From positions 626,001-690,000 of the forward strand of contig NZ_RWJI01000001.1 in NCBI RefSeq assembly GCF_003933235.1: a stretch of DNA of 64,000 bases. The letters run 5' to 3'. Positions within the stretch are counted from its first letter, which is position 1, and every line of letters begins with the position of its first letter. The stretch is from Sphingorhabdus wooponensis (GTDB lineage Bacteria; Pseudomonadota; Alphaproteobacteria; Sphingomonadales; Sphingomonadaceae). The notes under the pieces are model-generated. The model searched no databases. It was not told the DNA's origin and saw only the letters and a program-made list of their open reading frames with translations. Shown piece after piece: positions 9,689 through 17,350 of this stretch. A program made the translations under genes and the position numbers.

Positions 9689-10290
9689 TCGAAACCGATC
9701 CAGATCTGCGCGCGGTGGAGGCGACTTTGTTCGCCAGTGACCAGCCGATGACAGTTGAACAAATTCGTGGCTATGTCGGTGATAGCGTGGATGTTGCGGC
9801 AGCGCTTACGCAATTGGCTTTACATTATGAGGGGCGCGGCATTGAGCTCGTCCGGCGCGGCAAGTCGTGGCATTTTCAAACCGCTGCAGATCTTGCACAT
9901 TTGCTACGCCGCGAACGCGAAGAAACCCGAAAGCTCAGCCGCGCTGCGGTCGAGACATTGGCGATTATCGCTTATCATGAACCCGTCAGTCGCGCCGAGA
10001 TTGAGGCCATTCGCGGCGTGCAGATTTCAAAAGGCACCCTAGATGTTTTGATGGAAGCAGGATGGGTCCGCCCCGCTGGCCGCCGCGAAGTGCCGGGGCG
10101 GCCTTTACTTTTTGCCACGACGGCAGGTTTCCTGACGCATTTCGGGCTGACTAGCCGCAAAGATTTGCCGGGAATTGCAGACCTGAAAGCCGCGGGATTG
10201 CTGGACCCGATTGATAGCGCAATGGGTGAAATGCTGTTTGCTGGCGAAGAAAGTGACGCCGAACTGGCAATTGATGAAAACAACGCCTAA
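9685..10290 (+). CDS. scpB: segregation and condensation protein B
   Basis: The protein of 201 residues has two winged-helix domains; family-specific segments are VEATLFASDQPMTVEQIRGY and TLAIIAYHEPVSRAEIEAIRGV. ScpB dimers bind the ScpA kleisin and complete the SMC-ScpAB condensin. The C-terminal tail, about residues 175-201, is acidic and probably disordered, as is usual. The ATG lies inside the scpA stop (ATGA). A 64-base gap with a perfect palindrome separates it from tatA. Confidence 0.95.
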   Translation: MIETDPDLRAVEATLFASDQPMTVEQIRGYVGDSVDVAAALTQLALHYEGRGIELVRRGKSWHFQTAADLAHLLRREREETRKLSRAAVETLAIIAYHEPVSRAEIEAIRGVQISKGTLDVLMEAGWVRPAGRREVPGRPLLFATTAGFLTHFGLTSRKDLPGIADLKAAGLLDPIDSAMGEMLFAGEESDAELAIDENNA

Positions 10291-10327
10291 ATAGGCGAAG
10301 GTCATGCGACATCGGGGTCGCAACATC

Positions 10328-10341
10328 CGGGGCGCGCCCCG
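10328..10341. promoter_or_regulatory. 14-base perfect palindrome before tatA
   Basis: CGGGGCGCGCCCCG is self-complementary over its full length and lies 13 bases before the tatA ATG. A weaker GCGAC/GTCGC repeat lies a little upstream. No T-run follows, so it is not an obvious intrinsic terminator. It could be a protein-binding site, a leader hairpin, or a chance GC-rich palindrome. Confidence 0.4.
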
Positions 10342-10354
10342 TTAGGAGTTTAAA

Positions 10355-10576
10355 ATGGGTGGTTTTAGCATCTGGCACTGGCTGATTGTTGGCATTTTGG
10401 TGTTGCTCTTGTTCGGCAAGGGCCGTTTTTCCGACATGATGGGCGACGTGGCCAAAGGCATTAAAAGCTTCAAAAAGGGTATGAGCGAAGACGACGAAGC
10501 GCCTAAGGCGCCGCCACAAATTGGCGCGGATACCGTTGTTGACGCTGAAAAGCAGACTGACAAGACTCAAGGTTAA
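10355..10576 (+). CDS. tatA: Tat translocase subunit TatA
   Basis: The 73-residue protein has the TatA layout: one N-terminal membrane helix ([18 protein letters not shown]), the FGKGR hinge, then an amphipathic helix ([16 protein letters not shown]) and a charged, disordered tail. TatA oligomers form the conducting part of the twin-arginine pathway, which exports folded proteins. A TAGGAGTTTAAA ribosome site precedes the ATG. It is first in tatA-tatB-tatC. Confidence 0.96.
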   Translation: MGGFSIWHWLIVGILVLLLFGKGRFSDMMGDVAKGIKSFKKGMSEDDEAPKAPPQIGADTVVDAEKQTDKTQG

Positions 10577-10623
10577 GTCATTGACAACGCAGTATCATTC
10601 ACCTCCAATGTCAGGGGGCTGAT

Positions 10624-10956
10624 GTGTTTGACATCGCGTCATCCGAACTTCTGCTTGTCGTCCTTGTGGCGCTTTTGGTCATTGGGCCAAAGGATTTGCC
10701 CAAGGCTTTGCGTGTTGTCGGTAAATGGGTGGGCAAGGCGCGCGGTGTCGCCGCACATTTTCGCTCCGGCTTTGACGAAATGGTGCGTCAGTCTGAATTG
10801 GACGAGATGGAGAAAAAGTGGAAGGCTGAGAATGAGCGTATCATGCGTGCACATCCAGCGGATCCACGCGCAGATGTCATCGGCGATGACCCTGCAACAC
10901 CTATAGCAGAAACGCCGGTCGACACATCGCCCACCGAGACGGCGGCTAAGACATGA
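10624..10956 (+). CDS. tatB: Tat translocase subunit TatB
   Basis: The 110-residue protein starts with GTG (MFDIASSELLLVVLVALLVI), chosen because the conserved MFDI start and the membrane helix begin there; CAGGGGGCTGAT precedes it. The GPKDLPKALR motif after the helix, the amphipathic stretch and the charged tail are TatB traits. TatB forms the Tat signal-peptide receptor with TatC. There are 47 bases between tatA and this gene, and it overlaps tatC by four bases. Confidence 0.95.
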   Translation: MFDIASSELLLVVLVALLVIGPKDLPKALRVVGKWVGKARGVAAHFRSGFDEMVRQSELDEMEKKWKAENERIMRAHPADPRADVIGDDPATPIAETPVDTSPTETAAKT

Positions 10957-11720
10957 ACGAAATTGACGAAAGCAAAATGCCCTTGCTCGATCATTTGATT
11001 GAGCTGCGCAGCCGTTTGCTCTGGAGCTTTTTGGCGCTCGCTATCGCCTTTGGCATCAGCCTCTATTTCGCGCGGCCCATCTTTGGCTTTCTCGTGCAAC
11101 CTTTGCTCGCTTCAGGTCAGACGAAACTGATCTATACCGCAATATTTGAGGCATTTTTTGTTGAGATTAAGGTCGCGTTTTTTGCTGCCACCTTCTTCTC
11201 CTTCCCTGTGTTTGCCACGCAATTGTGGCGCTTCGTTGCACCCGGCCTCTACAACAAAGAAAAGCGAGCATTTTTGCCGTTTTTGCTCGCAACGCCTGTG
11301 TTGTTCATCCTTGGCGCGTCGATGGCCTATTTCATGGCTATACCCGTTGCGTTGGAATATCTGCTCGGTTTTGGTGGTTCTGTTGGCGGAGTTGAGCAAC
11401 AGGCACTTCCGGGTGTCGACAATTATCTGAATTTCGTAATGAAGTTCATTTTTGGCTTCGGCATTTCATTCTTGCTGCCGGTGCTGTTGATGTTGCTGGA
11501 ACGCGCTGGCATTGTCACACTGGAGCAGCTTAAGAGCGCGCGCCGTTATGCCATTGTCGGCGCCTTTGCCATCGCCGCCGTCCTCACACCGCCCGATGTT
11601 GTCTCGCAATTGTTGCTCGCAATCCCCTTGTGCATTTTATACGAACTTGCGCTTGTCGCGATTTGGTTCACCCGCCGCCGCCGTAATAAGGCAGAGCCTA
11701 GAGAAGAGGTGGCTCTGTAA
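10953..11720 (+). CDS. tatC: Tat translocase subunit TatC
   Basis: This 255-residue inner-membrane protein with six expected helices is the signal-peptide receptor of the twin-arginine translocase. The N-terminal MPLLDHLIELRSRLLWSF holds the conserved cytoplasmic LIELRSR segment. FVAPGLYNKEKRAFLPF and FGISFLLPVLLMLLERAGIV are family-typical. The C-terminal tail is basic (TRRRRNKAE). A hairpin about 50 bases after the stop probably ends the tat transcript. Confidence 0.97.
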   Translation: MNEIDESKMPLLDHLIELRSRLLWSFLALAIAFGISLYFARPIFGFLVQPLLASGQTKLIYTAIFEAFFVEIKVAFFAATFFSFPVFATQLWRFVAPGLYNKEKRAFLPFLLATPVLFILGASMAYFMAIPVALEYLLGFGGSVGGVEQQALPGVDNYLNFVMKFIFGFGISFLLPVLLMLLERAGIVTLEQLKSARRYAIVGAFAIAAVLTPPDVVSQLLLAIPLCILYELALVAIWFTRRRRNKAEPREEVAL

Positions 11721-11768
11721 GTTTGAAGGCGCTGTTGACCTCATTTTTCGCGCTTCCTTCCCTTAGCA

Positions 11769-11808
11769 AACAAAAAGGGCCGGAAGTTTCCCTCAAGCCC
11801 TTCTTGTT
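11769..11808. terminator. probable terminator between convergent tatC and the entericidin-like gene
   Basis: AACAAAAAGGGC and GCCCTTCTTGTT form an inverted repeat of about 11 paired bases with a 16-base loop. A/T stretches flank the GC core on both sides, so it could stop transcription from either direction. The spot, just after tatC and just after the convergent small lipoprotein gene, fits a shared terminator. Confidence 0.6.
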
Positions 11809-11826
11809 ACTACAAAATGCCATTTA

Positions 11827-11949
11827 TCACGTGGCGCGGTCGCCTGCTTCACCAACAGATTCAATATCTTCGCCCACACCCTTGACGGTGTTGCAGGCCG
11901 CCGCCAGCAAGGATGCTGAGAGCAGGATGATCGTTGCAATTTTGCGCAT
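11827..11949 (-). CDS. entericidin-like small lipoprotein
   Basis: The 40-residue product has a lipoprotein signal peptide, MRKIATIILLSASLLAAAC, with Cys at residue 19. The mature part NTVKGVGEDIESVGEAGDR has the N-T-V-x-G-x-G-x-D motif of the entericidin A/B family. The start is well supported: GGAGAATATC directly precedes the ATG. Entericidins are tiny envelope lipoproteins, studied as a toxin/antidote-like pair in enterobacteria; single copies are common in alphaproteobacteria, where the role is unclear. It lies between tatC (convergent) and the TonB receptor gene (same strand, 131 bases upstream). Confidence 0.85.
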   Translation of the reverse strand: MRKIATIILLSASLLAAACNTVKGVGEDIESVGEAGDRAT

Positions 11950-12002
11950 GATATTCTCCAAGAGCTTGGCCCACAAATTAGACCTAGCAGGCTAACCCGC
12001 CG

Positions 12003-12035
12003 ATCGCGCGGAGGTTCCGTTTTTTAGCGCGCGAT
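12003..12035. repeat. inverted repeat downstream of the TonB receptor gene
   Basis: ATCGCGCG and CGCGCGAT form a perfect 8-bp stem around a 17-base loop that contains T6. It lies 45 bases past the receptor stop and ~55 bases upstream of the entericidin-like gene. It may help end receptor transcription, but no T-run follows the stem in that direction. Confidence 0.35.
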
Positions 12036-12080
12036 TGACGGATCAATCCCTTGGTGGCGTTACGCGGACAATCTTTCTGA

Positions 12081-14225
12081 TTAGAAACTGACCCGCGCCG
12101 TCACCCGGAAATCACGACCAGTCAATGGCACGAAATCCTTGGTAAAGGAGGCGGCACGTCGGGCGGTGACGTCGAAAATATTGTTTGCCGACGCAATCAG
12201 TGCAATGTTGCGATCCCGCCCGAATGGTCGCCAAGTCGCGGAAGCATTGACCAAAGTGAAACCATCTGTTGGCGTTTCAAATATCGCGGTCTTGGTTTGG
12301 TCGTCGCTCCATTCGACTTCGCCGCGCAGGTCAAAGCCGGCATTGGTCAACTCAACGCCGCCCAGCAAACGCAAGGGTGGGATGCGCGGCACATCGCCGC
12401 CACCAGACGAGATTTTGGCGCGTGTGTAATCGGCAACGCCATCGACCGACAGGTTGGTATTGCCAAAGCTCGCAAGGCGCTTGGATGCCTGAAATTCTAC
12501 ACCCCAAACCTTGGCGTCATTCTGGAAATATTGGAACACGGGCAAGTCATCTTCGATGTCGCCGGTCTCAGCCTCATAAATGAAATTGTCGAAGCGGTTG
12601 GTGTATAGCGTTGCGCTGAACGCTGTCCCGGGCGTGTCGAACCGCGCATAGAGTTCGCCATTCCACGCGCGCTCGCTTTTCAGATCAGGGTCGCCAATTT
12701 CATAAGCCTGCGTTGCGATATGCGGTCCATTGGAGAATAATTCCTCCACAGCGGGTGCGCGCCCTGTTCGCGAGACGTTCGCGCCGATCTTCAGATCGCC
12801 AATATGGTAACCAAGACCAAATGCGGCTGAGACATTATCAAATGAGCGCGCAAGGCCCAGAATGTCGGCACGCAGTTCAGCCGTGTCAAAACGTATCGCG
12901 ACCTCAGCATCCAGATTGCCTTTGGTATATTCCTGCAGGGTGAACAGACCAAATTGCCGCGTCTTGTTTGGCGGGACGAAGGCTTCCGCGCCAATCGCTT
13001 CGAAATCGCGCGTTTGATATTGAACGCCGCTTGCCCCGCGCCAGCCGTTGCGTTCATTCTGCACAAATTCGGCGCGCGCCTCAATGCCTTGGCTGTTGAA
13101 GACTGTTCCGATTTCGTCGCCTTCAAATTCGGTATGGGTATAATCGGCATAGCCCGTGCGCAGGCGCAGTTTTTCGAACAAGCCGTCGCCTAAATTGACT
13201 TCACCGCGGAAGTCAAAGCGATATTGGCGCAAGCCAATGGTAACGGGCACTTCGCCTTCTTCACCTTCTGCATGTTCCGCGCCCTCATGCGCATGGGATG
13301 CGCCGGGGCGTGCGGGGATGCCATATTTAGTGTCATATATGCTGTACGACACGCCAAGATTGCCATTATCGTCAATAAACGCGATACCGCCGCCAGCGGT
13401 CCAGCTTTTTACCGCACTGTTGGGAATGCGTCCGCGCTGTTCGGCCAGCTCGCGTGCTTCTTCCGCTTCCTCGATATGGCCTTCGCTTGCCTCCTCGGCA
13501 GCCAATTCGCGCATATCCGCACGCAAATTAGGGGAGAGGACATAGCCGCCAGTACGCATATCATCGCTGTTGCGGTAGCTGCCGTCGAGATGGACGATAA
13601 CGCGGTCGGTAATTGGCATATCAATTGACGCGCCGCCGGACCAGTCGCGCGCTGCACTGCCATATCCGGCCAAGGCATCGATGTGGATGTTTTCGTCCGG
13701 GATGGACCTTGGTATCCTTTTATCGAGCGCATTGACTGCACCACCAACGGCTTGGCCACCGAACAACAGGACAGCTGGTCCGCGCAGCACTTCAATCCGC
13801 TCTATTGTTAACGTGTCGATTGTTACGGCATGGTCCGCAGACGTGTTGGAGGCGTCGATATTACCAATGCCGTCTGTGAGAACAGCCACGCGGTTCCCTT
13901 GATACCCACGCAGTACAGGCCGCGATGCGCCAGGCGAGAAGCTTGTCGCCGAAACACCCGGCAAACTCGTCAAAATATCGCCCAATTGTGCGCGCGTTTT
14001 TTCCGCGAGCACTTCGCCCGAAATAGCGGATGTGCCGGAAAGAATGTCGAGCCGTTCGACATAAGGCGCTGTTACGACAATATCGTCTGTACCATGAAAA
14101 TCGTCGGACAGCAGTTCGGTTTCGGTTGCAGTGCTGTTGCTCTGCTGGGCATAAACGGGTGCTGCCAAAGCCAGCGATAATGCCGAAATGCTTGCGGATA
14201 TTGTGAAAAGCGGTGCGGTTTTCAT
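12081..14225 (-). CDS. TonB-dependent outer-membrane receptor, ZnuD-like (probable zinc or metal uptake)
   Basis: The 714-residue protein has a signal peptide (MKTAPLFTISASISALSLAL ... AQQ), a plug domain with VVTAPYVERLDILSGTSAIS and IERIEVLRGPAVLLFGGQAV, and a 22-strand barrel ending in the aromatic F signature DFRVTARVSF. An acidic, helix-like loop (residues ~243-266) and a His/Glu-rich loop (SHAHEGAEHAEGEEGE, ~305-322) would face outside. APAVEELFSNGPHIATQAYE matches ZnuD-type zinc receptors as I know them. Zinc as substrate is inferred from these loops and from a Zur-box-like site upstream. Haem or another metal remains possible. Confidence 0.85.
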   Translation of the reverse strand: MKTAPLFTISASISALSLALAAPVYAQQSNSTATETELLSDDFHGTDDIVVTAPYVERLDILSGTSAISGEVLAEKTRAQLGDILTSLPGVSATSFSPGASRPVLRGYQGNRVAVLTDGIGNIDASNTSADHAVTIDTLTIERIEVLRGPAVLLFGGQAVGGAVNALDKRIPRSIPDENIHIDALAGYGSAARDWSGGASIDMPITDRVIVHLDGSYRNSDDMRTGGYVLSPNLRADMRELAAEEASEGHIEEAEEARELAEQRGRIPNSAVKSWTAGGGIAFIDDNGNLGVSYSIYDTKYGIPARPGASHAHEGAEHAEGEEGEVPVTIGLRQYRFDFRGEVNLGDGLFEKLRLRTGYADYTHTEFEGDEIGTVFNSQGIEARAEFVQNERNGWRGASGVQYQTRDFEAIGAEAFVPPNKTRQFGLFTLQEYTKGNLDAEVAIRFDTAELRADILGLARSFDNVSAAFGLGYHIGDLKIGANVSRTGRAPAVEELFSNGPHIATQAYEIGDPDLKSERAWNGELYARFDTPGTAFSATLYTNRFDNFIYEAETGDIEDDLPVFQYFQNDAKVWGVEFQASKRLASFGNTNLSVDGVADYTRAKISSGGGDVPRIPPLRLLGGVELTNAGFDLRGEVEWSDDQTKTAIFETPTDGFTLVNASATWRPFGRDRNIALIASANNIFDVTARRAASFTKDFVPLTGRDFRVTARVSF

Positions 14226-14276
14226 AAGAGAACGTTATCCATAAGAGCAAGAGTTACGGCGATATATTATCCACAA

Positions 14277-14291
14277 TGATACAATATAACA
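14277..14291 (-). promoter_or_regulatory. candidate Zur-type operator upstream of the TonB receptor
   Basis: Read on the receptor strand, TGTTATATTGTATCA resembles the proteobacterial Zur core TGTTATA-N-TATAACA: the left half is exact and the right half matches five of seven. It lies 52-66 bases before the receptor ATG, in an AT-rich stretch where a promoter is expected. This is a pattern match by eye only. Confidence 0.4.
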
Positions 14292-14399
14292 ATACCTGAA
14301 TTACAATTTGCGAATTAATCCACTTTTGCCACGCATATTGTCGCGCTCACGATCAGACCGTCTTGCGATTGCCTATGAACGCGCCTAGCTATCGGCGAT

Positions 14400-15392
14400 A
14401 TGAATATGCTTGGCTCAACACTTGATTTGATTGGCAACACCCCGCTCGTCCGCCTGAAAGGGCCAAGCGAGGAAGCCGGATGCGATATTTTTGGCAAATG
14501 TGAATATGTGAACCCTGGCGCATCGGTAAAGGATCGCGCCGCGCTTTACATCGTCCGGGATGCCGAACGGCAGGGCCTGTTGAAACCCGGCGGAACAATC
14601 GTTGAGGGCACGGCAGGCAATACTGGCATTGGCCTTGCTTTGGTGTGCAATGCGCTTGGGTATAAGACAATCATCGTCATGCCCGAAACGCAAAGCCAAG
14701 AAAAAAAGGATACGCTGCGCGCTTTGGGTGCGGAGCTCGTTCTTGTGCCGGCTGCGCCTTATGCGAACCCGGGGCACTTCGTGCACACTTCGCGCCGATT
14801 GGCGGAAGAAACGGAAAATGCGGTATGGGCAAACCAGTTCGACAATATTGCCAACCGCCGCGCGCATATTGAAACCACGGCTGAGGAAATCTGGGCACAG
14901 ATGGACGGAAAAATTGACGGTTTCATTTGCGCCGCTGGCACGGGTGGGACGATTGCGGGCGTCGGACTTGGTCTCAAGGCGAAGGATGAGGCCGTCACTA
15001 TCGCTTTGGCCGATCCGCACGGTGCGGCACTTTATAATTATTATGCATGCGGCGAGTTAAGCGCCGAAGGCAGTTCGGTTGCAGAAGGCATCGGGCAGGG
15101 GCGCATTACAGCCAATCTTGAGGGCGCTCCGATTGATACGCAATTCCGCATTTCCGATGAGGAGGGGCTTGTCTGGGTCCGGCGGCTTTTGGCGGAGGAG
15201 GGGCTTTGCCTTGGGCTATCTTCGGGGATTAATGTGGCAGGCGCCATCGCGCTGGCAAAGCATTTGGGGCCGGGTAAGCGTATAGTGACGATCTTGTGCG
15301 ACACAGGCTTCCGCTATTTGTCTACCATTTATAACCCGGCGTGGATGCGCAGCAAAAACCTTCCCATAATGCCTTGGCAGCAAGACAGCTAA
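14400..15392 (+). CDS. cysteine-synthase-like PLP enzyme
   Basis: The 330-residue protein is a fold-type II PLP enzyme of the cysteine synthase / cystathionine beta-synthase family. The PLP lysine is in NPGASVKDRAAL, the substrate loop is EGTAGNTGIGLAL and the phosphate loop is AAGTGGTIAGVG. It would make cysteine from O-acetylserine and sulfide. EGTAGNTG in place of the common EATSGNTG, and stretches such as CNALGYKTIIVMPETQS, recall the yeast mitochondrial Ygr012w/Mcy1 branch rather than classical CysK. The exact donor is therefore open. The ATG at 14400 has a second ATG two codons later. It is divergent from the TonB receptor gene. Confidence 0.88.
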   Translation: MNMLGSTLDLIGNTPLVRLKGPSEEAGCDIFGKCEYVNPGASVKDRAALYIVRDAERQGLLKPGGTIVEGTAGNTGIGLALVCNALGYKTIIVMPETQSQEKKDTLRALGAELVLVPAAPYANPGHFVHTSRRLAEETENAVWANQFDNIANRRAHIETTAEEIWAQMDGKIDGFICAAGTGGTIAGVGLGLKAKDEAVTIALADPHGAALYNYYACGELSAEGSSVAEGIGQGRITANLEGAPIDTQFRISDEEGLVWVRRLLAEEGLCLGLSSGINVAGAIALAKHLGPGKRIVTILCDTGFRYLSTIYNPAWMRSKNLPIMPWQQDS

Positions 15393-15422
15393 GCGCCAAA
15401 TTAAGGGCTAAGGAGAACGTAT

Positions 15423-15710
15423 ATGGCCGAACAAAAGCAATCTGCAATTCAGCGTATTCAGGTAGGGCTTGTTGGGCTCGTTGTTGTGTTGTTGTTCGTG
15501 ACATTGGCAAATATGGTCTTGGACCGGGTGAGCGATGGACCGCAAACTGGAGCCATGCCGGACGCAACGCCGCTGATCGTTGACAAGGACAAAACGCCGG
15601 ATGAACCGCTGGCGGAGCTGGGCGTGACACCTGTAGCTAAGGAAACGGACGCCGAAAGAGCGGCTAAGGATACGGCAAAAGCACCGCTTTCATCTGCGCC
15701 TACGCGCTAA
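15423..15710 (+). CDS. small single-pass membrane protein, unknown
   Basis: The 95-residue protein has one predicted membrane helix (residues ~13-35, VGLVGLVVVLLFVTLANMVL). A disordered tail rich in Asp, Lys, Thr and Ala follows. AAGGAGAACGTAT before the ATG is a strong ribosome site, which supports a real gene. I recognise no family. It lies 30 bases after the cysteine-synthase-like gene and 10 bases before the next membrane-protein gene, so the three are probably co-transcribed. Confidence 0.7.
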   Translation: MAEQKQSAIQRIQVGLVGLVVVLLFVTLANMVLDRVSDGPQTGAMPDATPLIVDKDKTPDEPLAELGVTPVAKETDAERAAKDTAKAPLSSAPTR

Positions 15711-15720
15711 CATTTGTTTG

Positions 15721-16551
15721 GTGATTGATAGATTGGCCCGGTTCGGCGTTAGGCAGTGGCTGCTTGTTGCTTTGGTAGCGGCATCGGCGGTTTTGCTGTG
15801 GTTCGTTGGCTTTGCCGCCACGCGTCCAGCGGATAATAGACCAAAGTCGCCATTAACACTGATGACGTCGTTGCCGCTGATATGGAGCGAAGGGGGGATT
15901 GAGGCAGATCTGGCCAAGGACGCTGCGCCGCACCCCGCTTTTGCGCGGCTGAGAACGCTTTATGACATTACGCCCATAGACAATCTGGAGACTTGGGATC
16001 CCAAGTCTCAGCACATGCTTTTGCTCGCGCAACCGCGAGCTCTTGCGCCACGCGAACTTGTCCGTCTCGATAATTGGGTGCGGCAAGGTGGCCTTGTGTT
16101 GATACTTGCTGACCCTGCCTTGCAATGGGGAAGCCTCTATCCCCTGGGCGACAAACGACGACCGTTGTTTACATCGATGCTCTCACCCTTATTCGCACAT
16201 TGGGGGCTGGAGTTGGTCTTACCTTTGGAGGATGAGGTTCCCGCTTCCATGCGCAAAATTGGCGTGTTCAACATCCGGACGGTGACGGCTGGGGAATGGT
16301 TGCCCAGAGCGAGCAATGCCGCGAACCGCTGCGCAATATTGGCGAAAGGCCTATTGGCGGATTGCCGAATTGGCAAAGGGCGCGCCATTCTTGTGGCTGA
16401 TGCGGATCTTCTCGATGCGGCCTTTTGGGAGGGGCGCGGGATGCGGATACTCACTGGTAAGGATGAGTTTGCCAATATGGCCATGCTGCAGGCGCTTCTG
16501 ACAGCCCTGCGCGACAATAAGGGCTTGGACAGGGATTTTGTGGGAAAATGA
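15721..16551 (+). CDS. DUF4350-like membrane-anchored protein
   Basis: The 276-residue protein has one N-terminal membrane helix (residues ~12-35, WLLVALVAASAVLLWFVGFA) and a larger soluble part. WVRQGGLVLILADPALQWG and GKGRAILVADADLLDAAFW resemble the glutamine-amidotransferase-like fold of DUF4350/GldG-type proteins. In that fold, by family knowledge, a nucleotide or sugar may be bound without known catalysis. The GTG at 15721 is taken as start; TTG at 15718 is the alternative. The protein ends ~310 bases before mraZ. The function is unknown. Confidence 0.65.
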   Translation: MIDRLARFGVRQWLLVALVAASAVLLWFVGFAATRPADNRPKSPLTLMTSLPLIWSEGGIEADLAKDAAPHPAFARLRTLYDITPIDNLETWDPKSQHMLLLAQPRALAPRELVRLDNWVRQGGLVLILADPALQWGSLYPLGDKRRPLFTSMLSPLFAHWGLELVLPLEDEVPASMRKIGVFNIRTVTAGEWLPRASNAANRCAILAKGLLADCRIGKGRAILVADADLLDAAFWEGRGMRILTGKDEFANMAMLQALLTALRDNKGLDRDFVGK

Positions 16552-16708
16552 CGGGCGATGGGGGAAATAGTGCGAAAATCATCCGTAAAGCCGGTGATTT
16601 GGACGATTTGGGCACGAAAAAAATGCTCTCATTATGCAACCTACATGTTGGTCGATGTACCAAAGGTGACGGAATTTGGATGTTTTTTTATAAAATAATT
16701 TAGTTTTT

Positions 16709-16741
16709 CCATAAAATCCCTCTTTTCATCCATAAAATCCC
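16709..16741. promoter_or_regulatory. pair of 12-base direct repeats, candidate MraZ operator
   Basis: CCATAAAATCCC occurs at 16709-16720 and again at 16730-16741, a 21-base period. Read on the minus strand, GGA-containing boxes (GGGA, GGAT, GGGA, GGAA) recur at spacings of 10, 11 and 10 bases. MraZ in E. coli represses its own operon through direct TGGGA-type repeats about one helical turn apart, so this is a plausible MraZ site. The opposite orientation and imperfect match keep it tentative. Confidence 0.5.
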
Positions 16742-16800
16742 TTGCTATGCACAGTCAACAAGGGGTGGATTCCTGATTCTATCGGTCGTTACGGCGTCCG

Positions 16801-16850
16801 CATGGCGATATGCTTCGCCATGATTAGAGATCTGCGCCCTTTTTTAAGGG
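16801..16850 (+). promoter_or_regulatory. two leader hairpins ahead of mraZ, the second covering the ribosome site
   Basis: CATGGCGA (16801-16808) and TCGCCATG (16815-16822) form a perfect 8-bp stem with a 6-base loop. CCCTT (16837-16841) pairs with AAGGG (16846-16850), which is most of the AAGGGG Shine-Dalgarno of mraZ. The leader could thus lower or tune translation of the first dcw gene. Confidence 0.45.
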
Positions 16851-16861
16851 GTGTGCAGTTA

Positions 16862-17350
16862 GTGTCAGCGTTGGTGGTCTATGCAGGTTCTGGGGTGTCG
16901 AATGTCGATGTCAAAGGCCGCACGACTATTCCTGCCGAACTGCGCGACAGTGTTCAGCAATCCAGCGGCAGCAACAGCGTATGTATATCGCGGCATTCCA
17001 CCCTGCCGTGCTTGATTGGCTTTGGCGGCTCCGAACGCCTTAAGTTGCGCGCTGATATCGAGGCACAATGGCAAAGCGCTGTTAATCGCGGTGCTGAGTT
17101 TGACCGCGAAATCGCTGGTGTTTCGGCATCCTCGATTTTTGAGACTGCCTTTGAAGCCAGCGGCCGCTTTGTTCTTTCGCCGATGCTCAAGCATTTCGGT
17201 CGCATTGACGATCGTGCCTTCTTCTTTGGTGCAACAACGCATTTCATGCTTTGGAACCCAGATGTCTTCCTGAAAGAAGCTCCTGCAGCATTCAATCCCG
17301 TTAAGGACGAGCTGAATTATTGGCTTTCCCAGGCAAAGCGCGACAAATGA
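16862..17350 (+). CDS. mraZ: MraZ, transcriptional regulator of the dcw cluster
   Basis: The 162-residue protein has two AbrB-like halves, each with the family motif: [16 protein letters not shown] near the N-terminus and [16 protein letters not shown] in the second half. MraZ forms ring oligomers, binds direct repeats before its own gene and represses the division/cell-wall operon (established in E. coli). The GTG at 16862 is taken as start because AAGGGG lies ten bases before it and the first domain follows after a few residues; GTG/TTG codons just downstream are alternatives. Its stop overlaps the rsmH ATG by four bases. Confidence 0.88.
   Translation: MSALVVYAGSGVSNVDVKGRTTIPAELRDSVQQSSGSNSVCISRHSTLPCLIGFGGSERLKLRADIEAQWQSAVNRGAEFDREIAGVSASSIFETAFEASGRFVLSPMLKHFGRIDDRAFFFGATTHFMLWNPDVFLKEAPAAFNPVKDELNYWLSQAKRDK

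Larger units (their letters stand above)
16552..16861. other. 310-base non-coding stretch: dcw cluster promoter and leader
   Basis: No convincing gene is seen. The first half is AT-rich around 16680-16745 and holds the 12-base direct repeats described separately; it is the likely promoter and operator of mraZ. The second half would be the mRNA leader, with two hairpins. An in-frame extension of MraZ back to 16742 is open but resembles nothing in MraZ, so it is treated as untranslated. Confidence 0.6.

Noticed and set aside
16742-16861. 40-codon N-terminal extension of MraZ
   Set aside because: It matches no part of MraZ, overlaps the hairpins, and a ribosome site lies before the GTG at 16862.
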